A stretch of 64,000 nt of DNA from SVEL01 sp964573715 (GTDB lineage: Bacteria; Bacillota; Clostridia; Lachnospirales; Lachnospiraceae). Shown one piece after another: positions 8,655 through 17,017 of this stretch. Position 1 is the first letter of the stretch. Every line of letters starts with the position of its first letter. The notes under the pieces were generated by a model. The model saw nothing but the letters and a program-made list of their open reading frames with translations, was not told where the DNA came from and ran no database searches. Position numbers and translations under genes: made by a program. Location: positions 1-64,000 of the forward strand of contig CAZNKR010000003.1 in assembly GCA_964573715.1 (NCBI GenBank). The letters are read 5' to 3'.

Positions 8655-9491
8655 TTATTTGTATGTGGCCATAATAATATAGTTCACAAATCTTTTAAGA
8701 CCAGTAACATTTAAATGTATACCATCTCTACTATAGTTTTCGGGCAATGTACCGTCCTCACCTACAACCGCAGCTGAAACATTGAGAAACTGTACGTTTT
8801 TATCATCACATACCTCATGAAGCTTTTCATTAAATTTAGCTATAATTTCATTGTTGTATATTTCATCTGTTCTATCAGAAACCATTGGGATAATTGATTC
8901 AACATAGATTTCAATATCAGGCTGAACTGCTTTTATTTCACTAATAAACTCTTCATAACTAGCTTTAAAGGTTTCTATATTACAGCCAACTTCATTGATT
9001 CCAAACATAATATAAATTTTTTTAAAGCTGTGTGTCTTTAAGTACTCAATTACTGTACCCATTTTGCCACTTCCTAAATCTACAAATTTTTCATTTAAAA
9101 CACTGCTTGCCATAAGTCCTCTTGTTGCAAGAACTGTTGATGTAGTTAAAACGCCATAAGCAGTAAGTCCTTCTGTTCTAGAGTCGCCTACAAACACAGC
9201 ATCAGATAAGTCATATCCTGGAATAATTTCATCTTCTGGAACATCTACCCTTGTGGCATTAATATCAAAAGGAGATACTACTGGTATGGAATCATCCGTG
9301 GTTTCTTCTGTTGAATTAGATTCATCTGTTAAAGGTGTTGTGCTTTCCTGCGTGTTCTTCGAGTTTTCTTCTATATTAGAAGATGAGTTGTTTTCTGTGC
9401 CATTTGAGACCTCACCACATCCTGTTACTAGCACTATAGACCCTATCAATAATGCTGTAATTCCTTTAAGCTTTAAATTTTTGTTTTTCAT
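8655..9491 (-). CDS. SGNH/GDSL hydrolase-like lipoprotein
   Basis: The protein has 278 residues from ATG 9489-9491 (GAAGGA upstream). A signal peptide ends at the lipobox LVTGCGEV. A Ser/Thr/Asn/Glu-rich linker (about residues 28-70) precedes the catalytic domain. SGNH blocks are visible: VFVGDSRTEGL (nucleophile Ser in GDS), MFGINEVG (Asn) and SRDGIHLNVTG (Asp-x-x-His). The enzyme is probably an extracellular esterase or acyltransferase acting on wall or capsular glycans. It lies about 170 bp upstream of, and co-directional with, the DUF4358-MBOAT-DHHW group, so a joint role in polymer acyl turnover is a reasonable inference. Confidence 0.8.
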   Translation of the reverse strand: MKNKNLKLKGITALLIGSIVLVTGCGEVSNGTENNSSSNIEENSKNTQESTTPLTDESNSTEETTDDSIPVVSPFDINATRVDVPEDEIIPGYDLSDAVFVGDSRTEGLTAYGVLTTSTVLATRGLMASSVLNEKFVDLGSGKMGTVIEYLKTHSFKKIYIMFGINEVGCNIETFKASYEEFISEIKAVQPDIEIYVESIIPMVSDRTDEIYNNEIIAKFNEKLHEVCDDKNVQFLNVSAAVVGEDGTLPENYSRDGIHLNVTGLKRFVNYIIMATYK

Positions 9492-9694
9492 ACGCGTTCC
9501 TTCACTTTCTTTCCTCAAATAAGTATACTTAATATTAACGATAAAAATAACAAAAGTAAATAGCATTTCGCTACCAATTTAGTAGTCCTTTAGTACTATT
9601 TTTTGATTAATTTTGTCATATATTTATTATTTTTGTAACAATCGTAATCCTTTTATAACAATACAACAATATTCTTCTTCATTTAAAACAAAAA

Positions 9695-9745
9695 GAGACC
9701 ATATTTGGTAACATCATCTAAAAACAATATTACCTTCATGGTCTC
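9695..9745 (-). terminator. terminator downstream of asd
   Basis: Outer stem GAGACCAT (9695-9702) / ATGGTCTC (9738-9745) and inner stem GGTAA / TTACC form a long hairpin, followed on the minus strand by a T-rich tract. It separates asd from the SGNH gene. Confidence 0.75.
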
Positions 9746-9781
9746 AATTTAAGTATATTAGGAATTTTACGAAAAAATCAA

Positions 9782-10867
9782 TTATTTAGCTTCAATATAT
9801 CCTAAAGCTTTAAGCATCTCAGCGGAAAGAACTGCTCCACCTGCTGCTCCACGTACAGTATTATGTGATAAACCAACGAATTTATAATCATATACTGTAT
9901 CTTCTCTAAGACGACCTACTGAAATACCCATACCATTTTCATAATTAACATCCATATTTACCTGTGGACGATTATCTTCCTCAAGGTACTGGATAAACTG
10001 CTTAGGAGCGCTTGGAAGTTCAAGCTCCTGAGGTAAGCCTTTGAAGTTAACAAGCTTTTCAATAAGCTGTTCCTTACTTGGCTTTTTGTTAAATTTAGCA
10101 AAAACTGCAGCAGTATGTCCGTCTAATACTGGGACTCTGATACACTGTGTAGTAATAACTGGAAGCTCAGCCTTTTTAATAACGCCATCTTCAATTTTAC
10201 CCCAAAGTCTAAGAGGTTCTTGCTCACTCTTTTCTTCTTCTCCACCAATGAATGGAATAATATTTTCAACCATCTCTGGCCATTCTTTAAAAGTCTTGCC
10301 GGCACCAGAAATTGCCTGATATGTAGTAGCTACTACTTCTACTGGTTCAAACTCTTTCCATGCATTAAGTACTGGAGCATAGCTTTGAATTGAACAGTTT
10401 GGTTTTACAGCAACGAAGCCTCTCTTTGTTCCGAGTCTTTCTTTCTGGAACTTAATTACTTCATAGTGCTCTGGATTAATTTCTGGAACAACCATTGGTA
10501 CATCTGGTGTCCATCTATGAGCTGAATTGTTTGAAACAACTGGTGTTTCTGTCTTTGCATATGCATCTTCAATAGCCTTAATTTCATCTTTAGTCATATC
10601 AACAGCACTAAAAACAAAATCAACACAACCTGCAACCTTTTCAACTTCATTAACATTCATAACTACAAGCTTCTTTACTGCTTCTGGCATTGCTGTCTTC
10701 ATTTTCCAACGATCGCCAACTGCATCTTCATATGTTTTACCAGCTGAACGTGGGCTAGCTGCAACACAAACCACTTCAAACCATGGATGATTTTCTAATA
10801 ATGAAATAAATCTCTGTCCTACCATTCCTGTAGCACCTAAAATTCCAACTCTTAACTTCTGATTCAT
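9782..10867 (-). CDS. asd: aspartate-semialdehyde dehydrogenase
   Basis: The protein has 361 residues from ATG 10865-10867; ATG 10874-10876 (three codons upstream) is also possible, since the AGGAG SD lies only 2 nt before it and 11 nt before the chosen one. It reduces aspartyl-4-phosphate to aspartate semialdehyde with NADPH, for lysine, methionine and threonine synthesis and diaminopimelate for the wall. The nucleotide loop GATGMVGQ is at residues 11-18, and the catalytic cysteine is Cys158 in VKPNCSIQSY. Length and motifs match the ~360-residue archaeal/fungal-type branch found in clostridia. It is a single-gene transcript with its own promoter (10930-10957) and terminator. Confidence 0.93.
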   Translation of the reverse strand: MNQKLRVGILGATGMVGQRFISLLENHPWFEVVCVAASPRSAGKTYEDAVGDRWKMKTAMPEAVKKLVVMNVNEVEKVAGCVDFVFSAVDMTKDEIKAIEDAYAKTETPVVSNNSAHRWTPDVPMVVPEINPEHYEVIKFQKERLGTKRGFVAVKPNCSIQSYAPVLNAWKEFEPVEVVATTYQAISGAGKTFKEWPEMVENIIPFIGGEEEKSEQEPLRLWGKIEDGVIKKAELPVITTQCIRVPVLDGHTAAVFAKFNKKPSKEQLIEKLVNFKGLPQELELPSAPKQFIQYLEEDNRPQVNMDVNYENGMGISVGRLREDTVYDYKFVGLSHNTVRGAAGGAVLSAEMLKALGYIEAK

Positions 10868-10898
10868 TTTTTTCATATCTCCTATTCTTTGTTCGTCT

Positions 10899-10920
10899 GT
10901 CACGGACATTTGTCCCTGAC
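10899..10920. promoter_or_regulatory. inverted repeat at the asd transcript start
   Basis: GTCACGGACA (10899-10908), tt, TGTCCCTGAC (10911-10920): 10-bp arms with one mismatch. It begins a few bases downstream of the predicted asd transcription start, so it is either an operator or a 5'-terminal mRNA stem-loop. Confidence 0.6.
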
Positions 10921-10929
10921 GTATGTTTT

Positions 10930-10957
10930 ACTATATCATATATATTTTAAATTGCAA
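10930..10957 (-). promoter_or_regulatory. asd promoter
   Basis: On the minus strand: -35 TTGCAA (10952-10957), 16-bp spacer, -10 TATAGT (10930-10935). No lysine riboswitch-like leader is visible between it and asd. Confidence 0.6.
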
Positions 10958-10989
10958 GTGTTTTTTTTTATCTTTTCTAATTTTCTTGA

Positions 10990-11045
10990 TTTTTGATTCT
11001 ATATATATGTATTATTTATCAGATACATATATATAGAATCAAAAA
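10990..11045. repeat. 23-bp perfect inverted repeat with 10-nt loop
   Basis: Arms at 10990-11012 and 11023-11045 are perfect complements (core GATTCTATATATATGTAT), separated by TATTTATCAG. It lies between the divergent asd and tRNA promoters, so it does not terminate either gene. Confidence 0.9.
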
Positions 11046-11084
11046 CATATCTATGAAATTATCAAAAAACATATCTATGGAATT
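11038..11084. repeat. tandem direct repeat abutting the tRNA -35 box
   Basis: Two copies of ATCAAAAACATATCTATG followed by (A/G)AATT, at 11038-11060 and 11061-11084. The second copy ends 2 bp before the -35 hexamer of the tRNA gene; the first overlaps the right arm of the inverted repeat. Confidence 0.85.
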
Positions 11085-11086
11085 TC

Positions 11087-11115
11087 TTGACAGATTGCGA
11101 TATTTTTTATATAAC
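11087..11115 (+). promoter_or_regulatory. tRNA-Thr promoter
   Basis: -35 TTGACA (11087-11092), 17-bp spacer, -10 TATAAC (11110-11115), about 11 bp before the mature 5' end. Confidence 0.8.
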
Positions 11116-11126
11116 TTATTAGTGAC

Positions 11127-11197
11127 GCTTCCATAGTTCAACGGTAAAACAGGTCACTCGTAATGTCCAGTTGTCGGTTCGATTCCGATTGGAAGCT
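11127..11197 (+). tRNA. tRNA-Thr (anticodon CGU)
   Basis: The 71-nt cloverleaf has acceptor arms GCTTCCA / TGGAAGC (7 perfect pairs), a short D arm, anticodon loop CTCGTAA (anticodon CGT, threonine codon ACG), a 4-nt variable loop, and T arm GTCGG-TTCGATT-CCGAT. The discriminator is T and the CCA tail is not encoded. A U-U mismatch is visible in the third pair of the anticodon stem (GGTCA / TGTCC). It has its own promoter and terminator. Confidence 0.9.
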
Positions 11198-11201
11198 TAA
11201 A

Positions 11202-11227
11202 AAAACTCCAAATTAAATTTGGAGTTT
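11202..11227. terminator. terminator shared by tRNA-Thr and the DHH remnant
   Basis: AAACTCCAAATT / AATTTGGAGTTT hairpin followed by TCTTTATTTT. It starts 5 nt after the tRNA and lies 4 bp beyond the minus-strand DHH stop codon. Confidence 0.85.
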
Positions 11228-11230
11228 TCT

Positions 11231-11751
11231 TTATTTTGTATGTTTATGAACGCTTTGTGTGAATCTTTCCTTAATTACTTTTACTAATTCAACCTCATCA
11301 TAATCTGTACTATCAAAAGGAACAAAGCCTCCAGCCATNNNNNNNNNNNNNNNNNNNNNNNNNNNNNNNNNNNNNNNNNNNNNNNNNNNNNNNNNNNNNN
11401 NNNNNNNNNNNNNNNNNNNNNNNNNNNNNNNNNNNNNNCTAATTCAACCTCATCATAATCTGTACTATCAAAAGGAACAAAGCCTCCAGCCATCTCTGAA
11501 TGGCCACCACCAGTTCCAATACCCTTTAAAGCATCGATGATTATCTCATCTGTTTTATTTATTTGTGGTAGAGTGTCTATATCATATGCCTCTATGTGAA
11601 ATAACTCTAACATTTTATTTGTATTATATCTGTCAATTTTTCCTTTGTAGCAAATTGTTGCATCTACACCGCGTGCTTTAAGTAACTTCTGTAGTCCAAA
11701 CGCACTTGAAAGAGCATCTGGATCAGGAAAGTTGTGTGTCTGAATATACAC
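11231..11751 (-). pseudogene. DHH-family phosphoesterase (NrnA-like) remnant containing an assembly gap
   Basis: Recognisable parts are the N-terminal DHH motif IQTHNFPDPDALSSAFGLQK and the C-terminal DHHA1 motif GIGTGGGHSEMAGGFVPF. Intact relatives have roughly 300 residues, but here DEIIIDA joins directly to LKGIGTGGGH, so the whole catalytic middle (including the DHH-histidine and metal sites) is missing in frame. The only start near the 5' end is GTG 11751 and no family-like N-terminus precedes it. Removing the N gap and one copy of the 55-bp duplicated flank leaves 366 bp, which is exactly 122 codons including the stop at 11231-11233. The product could not be a functional phosphoesterase. 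Confidence 0.75.
11339..11438. other. 100-N scaffold gap with duplicated flanks
   Basis: Positions 11339-11438 are all N. The 55 bases before the gap (11284-11338) are identical to the 55 after it (11439-11493). This is the signature of two contigs that overlap by a k-mer and were joined with Ns, so the real gap is probably negative. Confidence 0.95.
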
Positions 11752-12004
11752 ATCAAATAAATAAAAAAAGAGCCTAACATATAGGTAAAATCCAATAAAT
11801 TTCTTTGCACTTTTTAATATTTCATTTTTATGATTTATTAATCATAATTCTTGAATAAAAAAATCTTTTAAAAAACAAATAGTTGAAATTTACTAATTTT
11901 ACGTTTTAAAAAATTAGCATTAATAATATTATGTTAATTTAATATTCAATGTTTTTGGCTTACTAATGCACTTTTCATAATAATACATCTAAAAATGGTA
12001 AAAT

Positions 12005-12051
12005 ACACTATATCTTGTGTTTCATCTTGAAAACAATTCTATATTTGGTAG
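12005..12051 (+). promoter_or_regulatory. tandem NrdR boxes
   Basis: Box 1 ACACTATATCTTGTGT (12005-12020) fits the NrdR consensus acaCwAtATaTwGtgt closely. A weaker box 2, ATTCTATATTTGGTAG (12036-12051), starts 31 bp later, three helical turns, and overlaps the -35 element. The remaining DNA from 11752 to 12004 is AT-rich with no other recognised signal. Confidence 0.8.
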
Positions 12052-12077
12052 ACAAAATATTATGAGAATGCTATAAT
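12049..12077 (+). promoter_or_regulatory. nrdD promoter
   Basis: -35 TAGACA (12049-12054), 17-bp spacer, -10 TATAAT (12072-12077), leaving a ~58-nt leader that contains GGGGGCAAGGAGCACCC just after the start. Confidence 0.75.
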
Positions 12078-12141
12078 TAATTTTGTTGTTGGGGGCAAGG
12101 AGCACCCTGTAGTTTTCTATTACGAAAAGGGAGAAGATGGA

Positions 12142-14268
12142 ATGAAAGTTATTAAACGAGACGGTCGACATGTAGAATATGACCGTAACAAAATTGCCAT
12201 TGCTATAGGCAAAGCCAATGAAGGCGTAGAACGTGATGAACGTATAACAGAAGACAAAATATACAATATTATTGCTTCTATAGAATCACGTGGAGCAGAT
12301 ATGATGCAGGTTGAAGATATTCAGGATATTATTGAGCAAAAGCTTATGTCCGAAAAGAAATTTCAACTAGCAAAAACATACATAAAATATAGATACACTA
12401 GAGAGCTTGTTAGAAAATCCAATACAACCGATGATTCTATTTTAAGTTTAATTAAAAATAGTAATAAAGACGTAATGGAAGAAAATTCAAATAAAAATGC
12501 TAGTATTGCTTCTACTCAGCGTGATTTAATTGCTGGTGAGGTATCAAAAGATTTAACAAAGCGTGTTTTACTTCCTGAGAAAATAGCAAAAGCTCATGAA
12601 GATGGTATTCTTCACTTTCATGATGCTGATTACTTTTTACAGAGTATTTTTAATTGTTGTCTTATAAATATTGGAGATATGTTAGACAATGGTACTGTTA
12701 TGAACGCAAAGCTTATTGAAAGTCCAAAAAGCTTTCAGGTAGCTTGTACTGTTATGACACAAATTATTTCTGCTGTTGCCTCAAGTCAATATGGTGGACA
12801 ATCTGTTGATATTCGTCACTTAGGCAAATATCTTCGTATAAGCAAAAATAAATATAAAGAACATTACGAAAAAATATATGGTGATAAGATGGAAGCTTCC
12901 CTTATTAATTCATTAGTAAAGGATCGTGTAGAAGATGAACTTCGCTCTGGTGTGCAAACTATGCAATACCAGATTAACACTCTTATGACCACCAATGGAC
13001 AATCTCCTTTTGTTACAATTTTTATGCAGATTGAAGATGGCTTTGAATACGAAGAAGAGGTTGCCATGATTGTTGAAGAAATACTCAGACAGCGTCTTGA
13101 AGGTATCAAAAATGAAAAAGGAGTATATGTTACTCCTGCTTTCCCAAAGCTTATTTACGTATTAGATGAGAACAACTGCTTAAAAGGTGGAAAATATGAC
13201 TATATCACAAAGCTTGCAGTAAAGTGTTCCTCTAAAAGACTTTACCCAGACTATATTTCAGCTAAAAAGATGCGTGAAAACTATTCGGGCAACGTTTTCT
13301 CTTGTATGGGATGCCGTAGCTTCCTTAGCGAGTGGATGGACGAAAACGGAAATTATAAATGGGAAGGACGCTTTAACCAAGGTGTTGTCAGCCTTAACCT
13401 TCCACAGATTGGTATTATTGCAAAAGGCGATGAAGAAGTATTCTGGCCACTATTAGAAGAAAGACTTTCATTATGTTTTGAAGCTCTTATGATAAGACAC
13501 CATGCATTAGAAGGTACACTTTCTGATGTTAGCCCTATTCATTGGCAATATGGTGCAATAACAAGACTTAAAAAAGGAGAAACCATTGACAAACTTTTAC
13601 ATAATGGTTATTCCACAATTTCACTTGGATACATTGGTTTATATGAAGTAACAAAGCTTATGACCGGAGTAAGTCACACAGATACAAAGGGTACAGAGTT
13701 TGCACTTAAAGTTATGAATAGACTTAAAGAGGCTACTGATACATGGAAACGTACTACAGGTATCGGTTTTGGATTATATGGTACTCCTGCTGAAAGTTTA
13801 TGTTATAGATTTGCTCGTATTGACAAAGAACGTTTTGGAGAAATTGAAAACGTTACTGACAAAGGTTATTACACCAATTCATATCATGTTGATGTAAGAG
13901 AAAAAATAGATGCATTTTCAAAATTCACATTTGAAAGTCAATTTCAAACTATATCTTCAGGTGGTGCTATTTCATATGTTGAAATACCAAATATGAGAAA
14001 CAATCTTGAAGCTTTAGAAGAAATTGTTAAGTTTATTTATGAAAATATTCAATATGCTGAATTTAATACTAAATCAGATTATTGTCATATATGTGGATTT
14101 GATGGTGAAATTGTCATAAATGAGAATCTTGAGTGGGAATGTCCTCAGTGTCATAATAAAGACCACTCTAAAATGAACGTAACTAGACGTACTTGTGGTT
14201 ACTTAGGTGAAAACTTCTGGAATGTTGGAAAAACCAAAGAAATCAATGCAAGAGTTCTTCATATGTAG
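12142..14268 (+). CDS. nrdD: anaerobic (class III) ribonucleoside-triphosphate reductase
   Basis: The protein has 708 residues. It reduces NTPs to dNTPs by glycyl-radical chemistry under anoxia. Residues about 1-90 form an ATP-cone (KVIKRDGRHVEYDRNKIAIA) for allosteric control. The body carries the class III core, and the C-terminus holds two CxxC-type zinc ligands (CHICG, CPQCH) followed by RRTCGYLGENFW, in which Gly686 is the predicted radical site. It sits 10 bp upstream of its activase nrdG and under tandem NrdR boxes, so it is expected to be repressed by NrdR when dATP is plentiful. SD GGGAGAAG precedes the ATG. Confidence 0.97.
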   Translation: MKVIKRDGRHVEYDRNKIAIAIGKANEGVERDERITEDKIYNIIASIESRGADMMQVEDIQDIIEQKLMSEKKFQLAKTYIKYRYTRELVRKSNTTDDSILSLIKNSNKDVMEENSNKNASIASTQRDLIAGEVSKDLTKRVLLPEKIAKAHEDGILHFHDADYFLQSIFNCCLINIGDMLDNGTVMNAKLIESPKSFQVACTVMTQIISAVASSQYGGQSVDIRHLGKYLRISKNKYKEHYEKIYGDKMEASLINSLVKDRVEDELRSGVQTMQYQINTLMTTNGQSPFVTIFMQIEDGFEYEEEVAMIVEEILRQRLEGIKNEKGVYVTPAFPKLIYVLDENNCLKGGKYDYITKLAVKCSSKRLYPDYISAKKMRENYSGNVFSCMGCRSFLSEWMDENGNYKWEGRFNQGVVSLNLPQIGIIAKGDEEVFWPLLEERLSLCFEALMIRHHALEGTLSDVSPIHWQYGAITRLKKGETIDKLLHNGYSTISLGYIGLYEVTKLMTGVSHTDTKGTEFALKVMNRLKEATDTWKRTTGIGFGLYGTPAESLCYRFARIDKERFGEIENVTDKGYYTNSYHVDVREKIDAFSKFTFESQFQTISSGGAISYVEIPNMRNNLEALEEIVKFIYENIQYAEFNTKSDYCHICGFDGEIVINENLEWECPQCHNKDHSKMNVTRRTCGYLGENFWNVGKTKEINARVLHM

Positions 14269-14278
14269 GAGGTAACCT

Positions 14279-14809
14279 ATGAACTATGCTTCCATTAAAA
14301 TCATGGATGTGGCAAATGGTCCAGGAATAAGAATGTCTCTTTTTGTAAGTGGCTGTACTCATTATTGTAAAAACTGTTTCAATAAAGAGGCATGGGACTT
14401 TAACTATGGCAAGCCTTTTACCACAGAGCAAATTAACTATATAATTGATTATGTTGGAGGCAAGCATATTGCTGGACTTACTGTTCTTGGTGGTGAGCCA
14501 CTAGAGTATGTCAATCAGCAAGGTTTACTTCCCCTCTTTAGGGAATTCAAAAAAAAGCTTCCTAACAAGTCTTTATGGTGTTTTACCGGATACGACTTTG
14601 AGAAAGATGTATTAGGACGCATGTTTAATGAATATCCAGAAACAAAAGAATTATTTTCCTATATTGATGTGCTAGTAGATGGAGAATTTGTTGAAGAACT
14701 TAAGGATTTAAATCTTAGGTTCAAAGGTTCCTCAAATCAACGTACGATACTAATCTCCGAATCTCTTTCATCAGGGAAAATAGTATTATGGGACCCTACA
14801 CAAAATTAA
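14279..14809 (+). CDS. nrdG: anaerobic ribonucleoside-triphosphate reductase activating protein
   Basis: The protein has 176 residues, a radical SAM enzyme that generates the glycyl radical on NrdD. The [4Fe-4S] motif is Cys26-x3-Cys30-x2-Cys33 (CTHYCKNCFN), followed by the SAM-binding VLGGEPL motif. SD TAGGAGGT lies 5 nt before the ATG. It forms an operon with nrdD and probably dut downstream, so nucleotide reduction and dUTP removal are co-expressed. Confidence 0.96.
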   Translation: MNYASIKIMDVANGPGIRMSLFVSGCTHYCKNCFNKEAWDFNYGKPFTTEQINYIIDYVGGKHIAGLTVLGGEPLEYVNQQGLLPLFREFKKKLPNKSLWCFTGYDFEKDVLGRMFNEYPETKELFSYIDVLVDGEFVEELKDLNLRFKGSSNQRTILISESLSSGKIVLWDPTQN

Positions 14810-14862
14810 TTATACAAAACCTAATTATACAATCAAATCACCCTAGAAAGATGAGGAATACC

Positions 14863-15306
14863 ATGATTCAAAAAGTAAATATAAAAAAACTAAATGAAAC
14901 TGCTATCATTCCAACATACGGAACTCAATTTGCAGCAGGTGCCGACCTTTACGCTTGCTTAGAAAATAACATATTAATAAAAAAACACGAAACAGTTTTT
15001 GTTCATACAGGTATCGCACTTGAAATTCCCGAAGGATTTGCAGGACTAGTATACGCACGAAGTGGTTTAGCTTGCAAAAAGGGATTAGCCCCTGCAAATA
15101 AAGTAGGTGTTGTAGATTCTGACTATCGTGGAGAAATAATGGTTGCTCTTCATAATCATTCTGAGAATGACCTTTTTATTGAAAATGGTGAAAGAATTGC
15201 CCAGCTTGTTATTACTCCATATATTACTGCCGATTTTAATTTGGTTGATAACCTTGCTGAAACAATCCGTGGCGAAGGTGGTTTCGGATCAACTGGTTCA
15301 AAATAA
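14863..15306 (+). CDS. dut: dUTP diphosphatase
   Basis: The protein has 147 residues. It hydrolyses dUTP to dUMP, preventing uracil incorporation and supplying thyA. Trimeric dUTPase motifs are in order: GADLYACL, YARSGLACKKG, NKVGVVDSDYRGEI, ERIAQLVI, and the C-terminal RGEGGFGSTGSK (P-loop-like motif V). I chose ATG 14863 with GATGAGGA upstream; a longer frame overlapping nrdG adds residues not seen in the family. It follows nrdG by 53 bp on the same strand and converges with the spoIIP remnant. Confidence 0.95.
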   Translation: MIQKVNIKKLNETAIIPTYGTQFAAGADLYACLENNILIKKHETVFVHTGIALEIPEGFAGLVYARSGLACKKGLAPANKVGVVDSDYRGEIMVALHNHSENDLFIENGERIAQLVITPYITADFNLVDNLAETIRGEGGFGSTGSK

Positions 15307-15318
15307 TATTTATCTTCC

Positions 15319-15920
15319 CTACTCTTTGGTTAATATACTATTTAAAATATCAGCAAAGGGATCCATTGCATTTTTAGCTTCCTCAAAGGTATTATTTTGA
15401 GCCCCTACCTCTACAAGCATAGACCTAGCACGTAGGTGTAAATTGTATTGATATGCATCAACGTAATTCCTTCTAGTGAAGTTTGGATATTTTTCCATAG
15501 CCTTAAGTTTCATTTGAAAACTTAAGGCTAAATTTTCATTTCTATACTTATTAAACAAATATGATATGTCTCCATTTTGATTTCTGCTTATTCCATTAAA
15601 AAACATTATTTTTGCTGTAGATACACCATTTACCATGTCAAAACTCTCAGTACAATGAATTACATTATATCCGTACTTTTCTGATAGAACCTCTGCCAAA
15701 TATGTTCCCACTGCTATAATATTATTATCATTTCCATCTGTAATTTGATTACCATTATTGACATTTTCGTTATTATTACCATTGCTATTACTGTTATTTT
15801 TGTTACTAGGGATACCGTCTATAGTTTTAAATATATCTGGCTACCTGACAAATTACTTGTTGCATAATTAGAGATGGCTAAATTGGAAGTACACAAATAT
15901 ATTAATAAGGCAATATACAT
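15319..15920 (-). pseudogene. spoIIP: stage II sporulation protein P (peptidoglycan amidase) remnant
   Basis: The C-terminal half is recognisable as SpoIIP: TAKIMFFNGISRNQNGDISY, then LALSFQMKLKAMEKYP, RARSMLVEVGAQNNTFEEAK and AMDPFADIL. Upstream, IIAVGTYLAEVLSEKYGYNV is also family-like, but HCTESFD joins directly to MVNGVSTAKIMFF, so the region holding the S/N-x-R-S and DIHRDG catalytic motifs is deleted in frame. A second lesion separates the signal-anchor segment (MYIALLIYLCTSNLAIS, from 15920) from the rest by a stop and a frame change. It lies downstream of holA/rpsT, the classical spoIIP site, but gpr is absent. Sporulation engulfment would not work with this gene. Confidence 0.85.
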
Positions 15921-15965
15921 AAGCCTTTTATGTATATAGTGTTTGTATTTTCATAATCAATAATC

Positions 15966-16946
15966 CTAATTCATCTGTGAATATTTAATAATCATAAGTT
16001 CCACAGCTATGTTCTTATTTATTCCATCCGTTCTAGTCCTTGCAGTTAGTTCTATTCCCTCTTCTAATGCCTGTTTCATTGTAGAATAAGCAAAATTGTC
16101 TATTTGTTTAAGGGATTTGGTTATAACAAAAGGTGCTAGACCAGTTTTTTCTATCATCTGCTTATTACTCATTCCTAACTTTTTACACTCATATAACTGA
16201 ATCATAATATTGAATTGACGACAAAGCATAAACAATATCATCTCAGGAGCCTCTTCATGTATAATAAGGTCATAATAAATCTCAAGTGCTTTCTTTTGGT
16301 TTTTATATCCAAGCGCATCTATAAGCTCAAAGATTCGGGGTGCAAGTACTGGTGTAGATACATTTAAAATATCCTCAGGCTCAATGACATCTTTATCTAT
16401 ACAATAGCAGATTAATTTTTCTAGCTCAGAATATATGTTTTCCATGTCATTTCCAACAGTATCAATAAATAGATTAAGTGTGCTTTCCTTTATCTTTTTA
16501 TTGTTTTCATTTAATATTCCAATGATCCATTTTTTAAGGGTATCTAGAGTCTGTGTTTTCATTTCACAGACATATCCCTTTTCCTTTACTCTTTTGTATA
16601 CCTTACTTCTTTTGTCTACTTCTCTTTCAACAAAAATAATAGTGGTGGTATCTGGAATATTATCAAGATATTCAGCTAATTCCTCATTGGAATTTTTAAG
16701 AAATCCTGAATTCTCAATTAAAACACATCTAAAATCAGTAAAAAATGGGAGAGTTTCACATATACCCATTACTTCCTTTAAATCAATTTTCTTTCCCTCA
16801 AAACGGGATAAATTCATGGTATCGTCACCACAAATACCTTTAATCAGCTTGTTTTTGTATTGATTGATTAAATATGTTTCTTCTCCATATAAAAGATATA
16901 CTCTTTTATATTGTCTTGTTGTTATATCATTTAAAATATTACGCAA
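15966..16946 (-). CDS. holA: DNA polymerase III subunit delta
   Basis: The protein has 326 residues. Delta opens the beta clamp within the clamp-loader complex. The N-terminal nucleotide-fold signature VYLLYGEETYLINQYKNKL and the later family block PRIFELIDALGYKNQKKALE are visible. The SD is GGAGG (TGGAGGTATACTTTG, with ATG 16944-16946). It lies in the conserved comEC-rpsT-holA neighbourhood of Firmicutes and is expressed separately from rpsT, whose terminator stands just upstream. Confidence 0.92.
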   Translation of the reverse strand: MRNILNDITTRQYKRVYLLYGEETYLINQYKNKLIKGICGDDTMNLSRFEGKKIDLKEVMGICETLPFFTDFRCVLIENSGFLKNSNEELAEYLDNIPDTTTIIFVEREVDKRSKVYKRVKEKGYVCEMKTQTLDTLKKWIIGILNENNKKIKESTLNLFIDTVGNDMENIYSELEKLICYCIDKDVIEPEDILNVSTPVLAPRIFELIDALGYKNQKKALEIYYDLIIHEEAPEMILFMLCRQFNIMIQLYECKKLGMSNKQMIEKTGLAPFVITKSLKQIDNFAYSTMKQALEEGIELTARTRTDGINKNIAVELMIIKYSQMN

Positions 16947-16978
16947 AGTATACCTCCATACAGAATTTTATAAAAGAA

Positions 16979-17004
16979 AACACCAGACATAGTTGTCTGG
17001 TGTT
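16979..17004 (-). terminator. rpsT terminator
   Basis: AACACCAGACA / TGTCTGGTGTT perfect 11-bp stem with 4-nt loop, followed on the minus strand by TTTCTTTTAT. Confidence 0.85.
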
Positions 17005-17017
17005 AATATCTTTATAA

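Noticed and set aside
11284..11493. Duplicated 55-bp flanks of the N gap as target-site duplications of an inserted element.
   Set aside because: The length is far beyond any target-site duplication, equals a common k-mer size, and the collapsed frame is intact.
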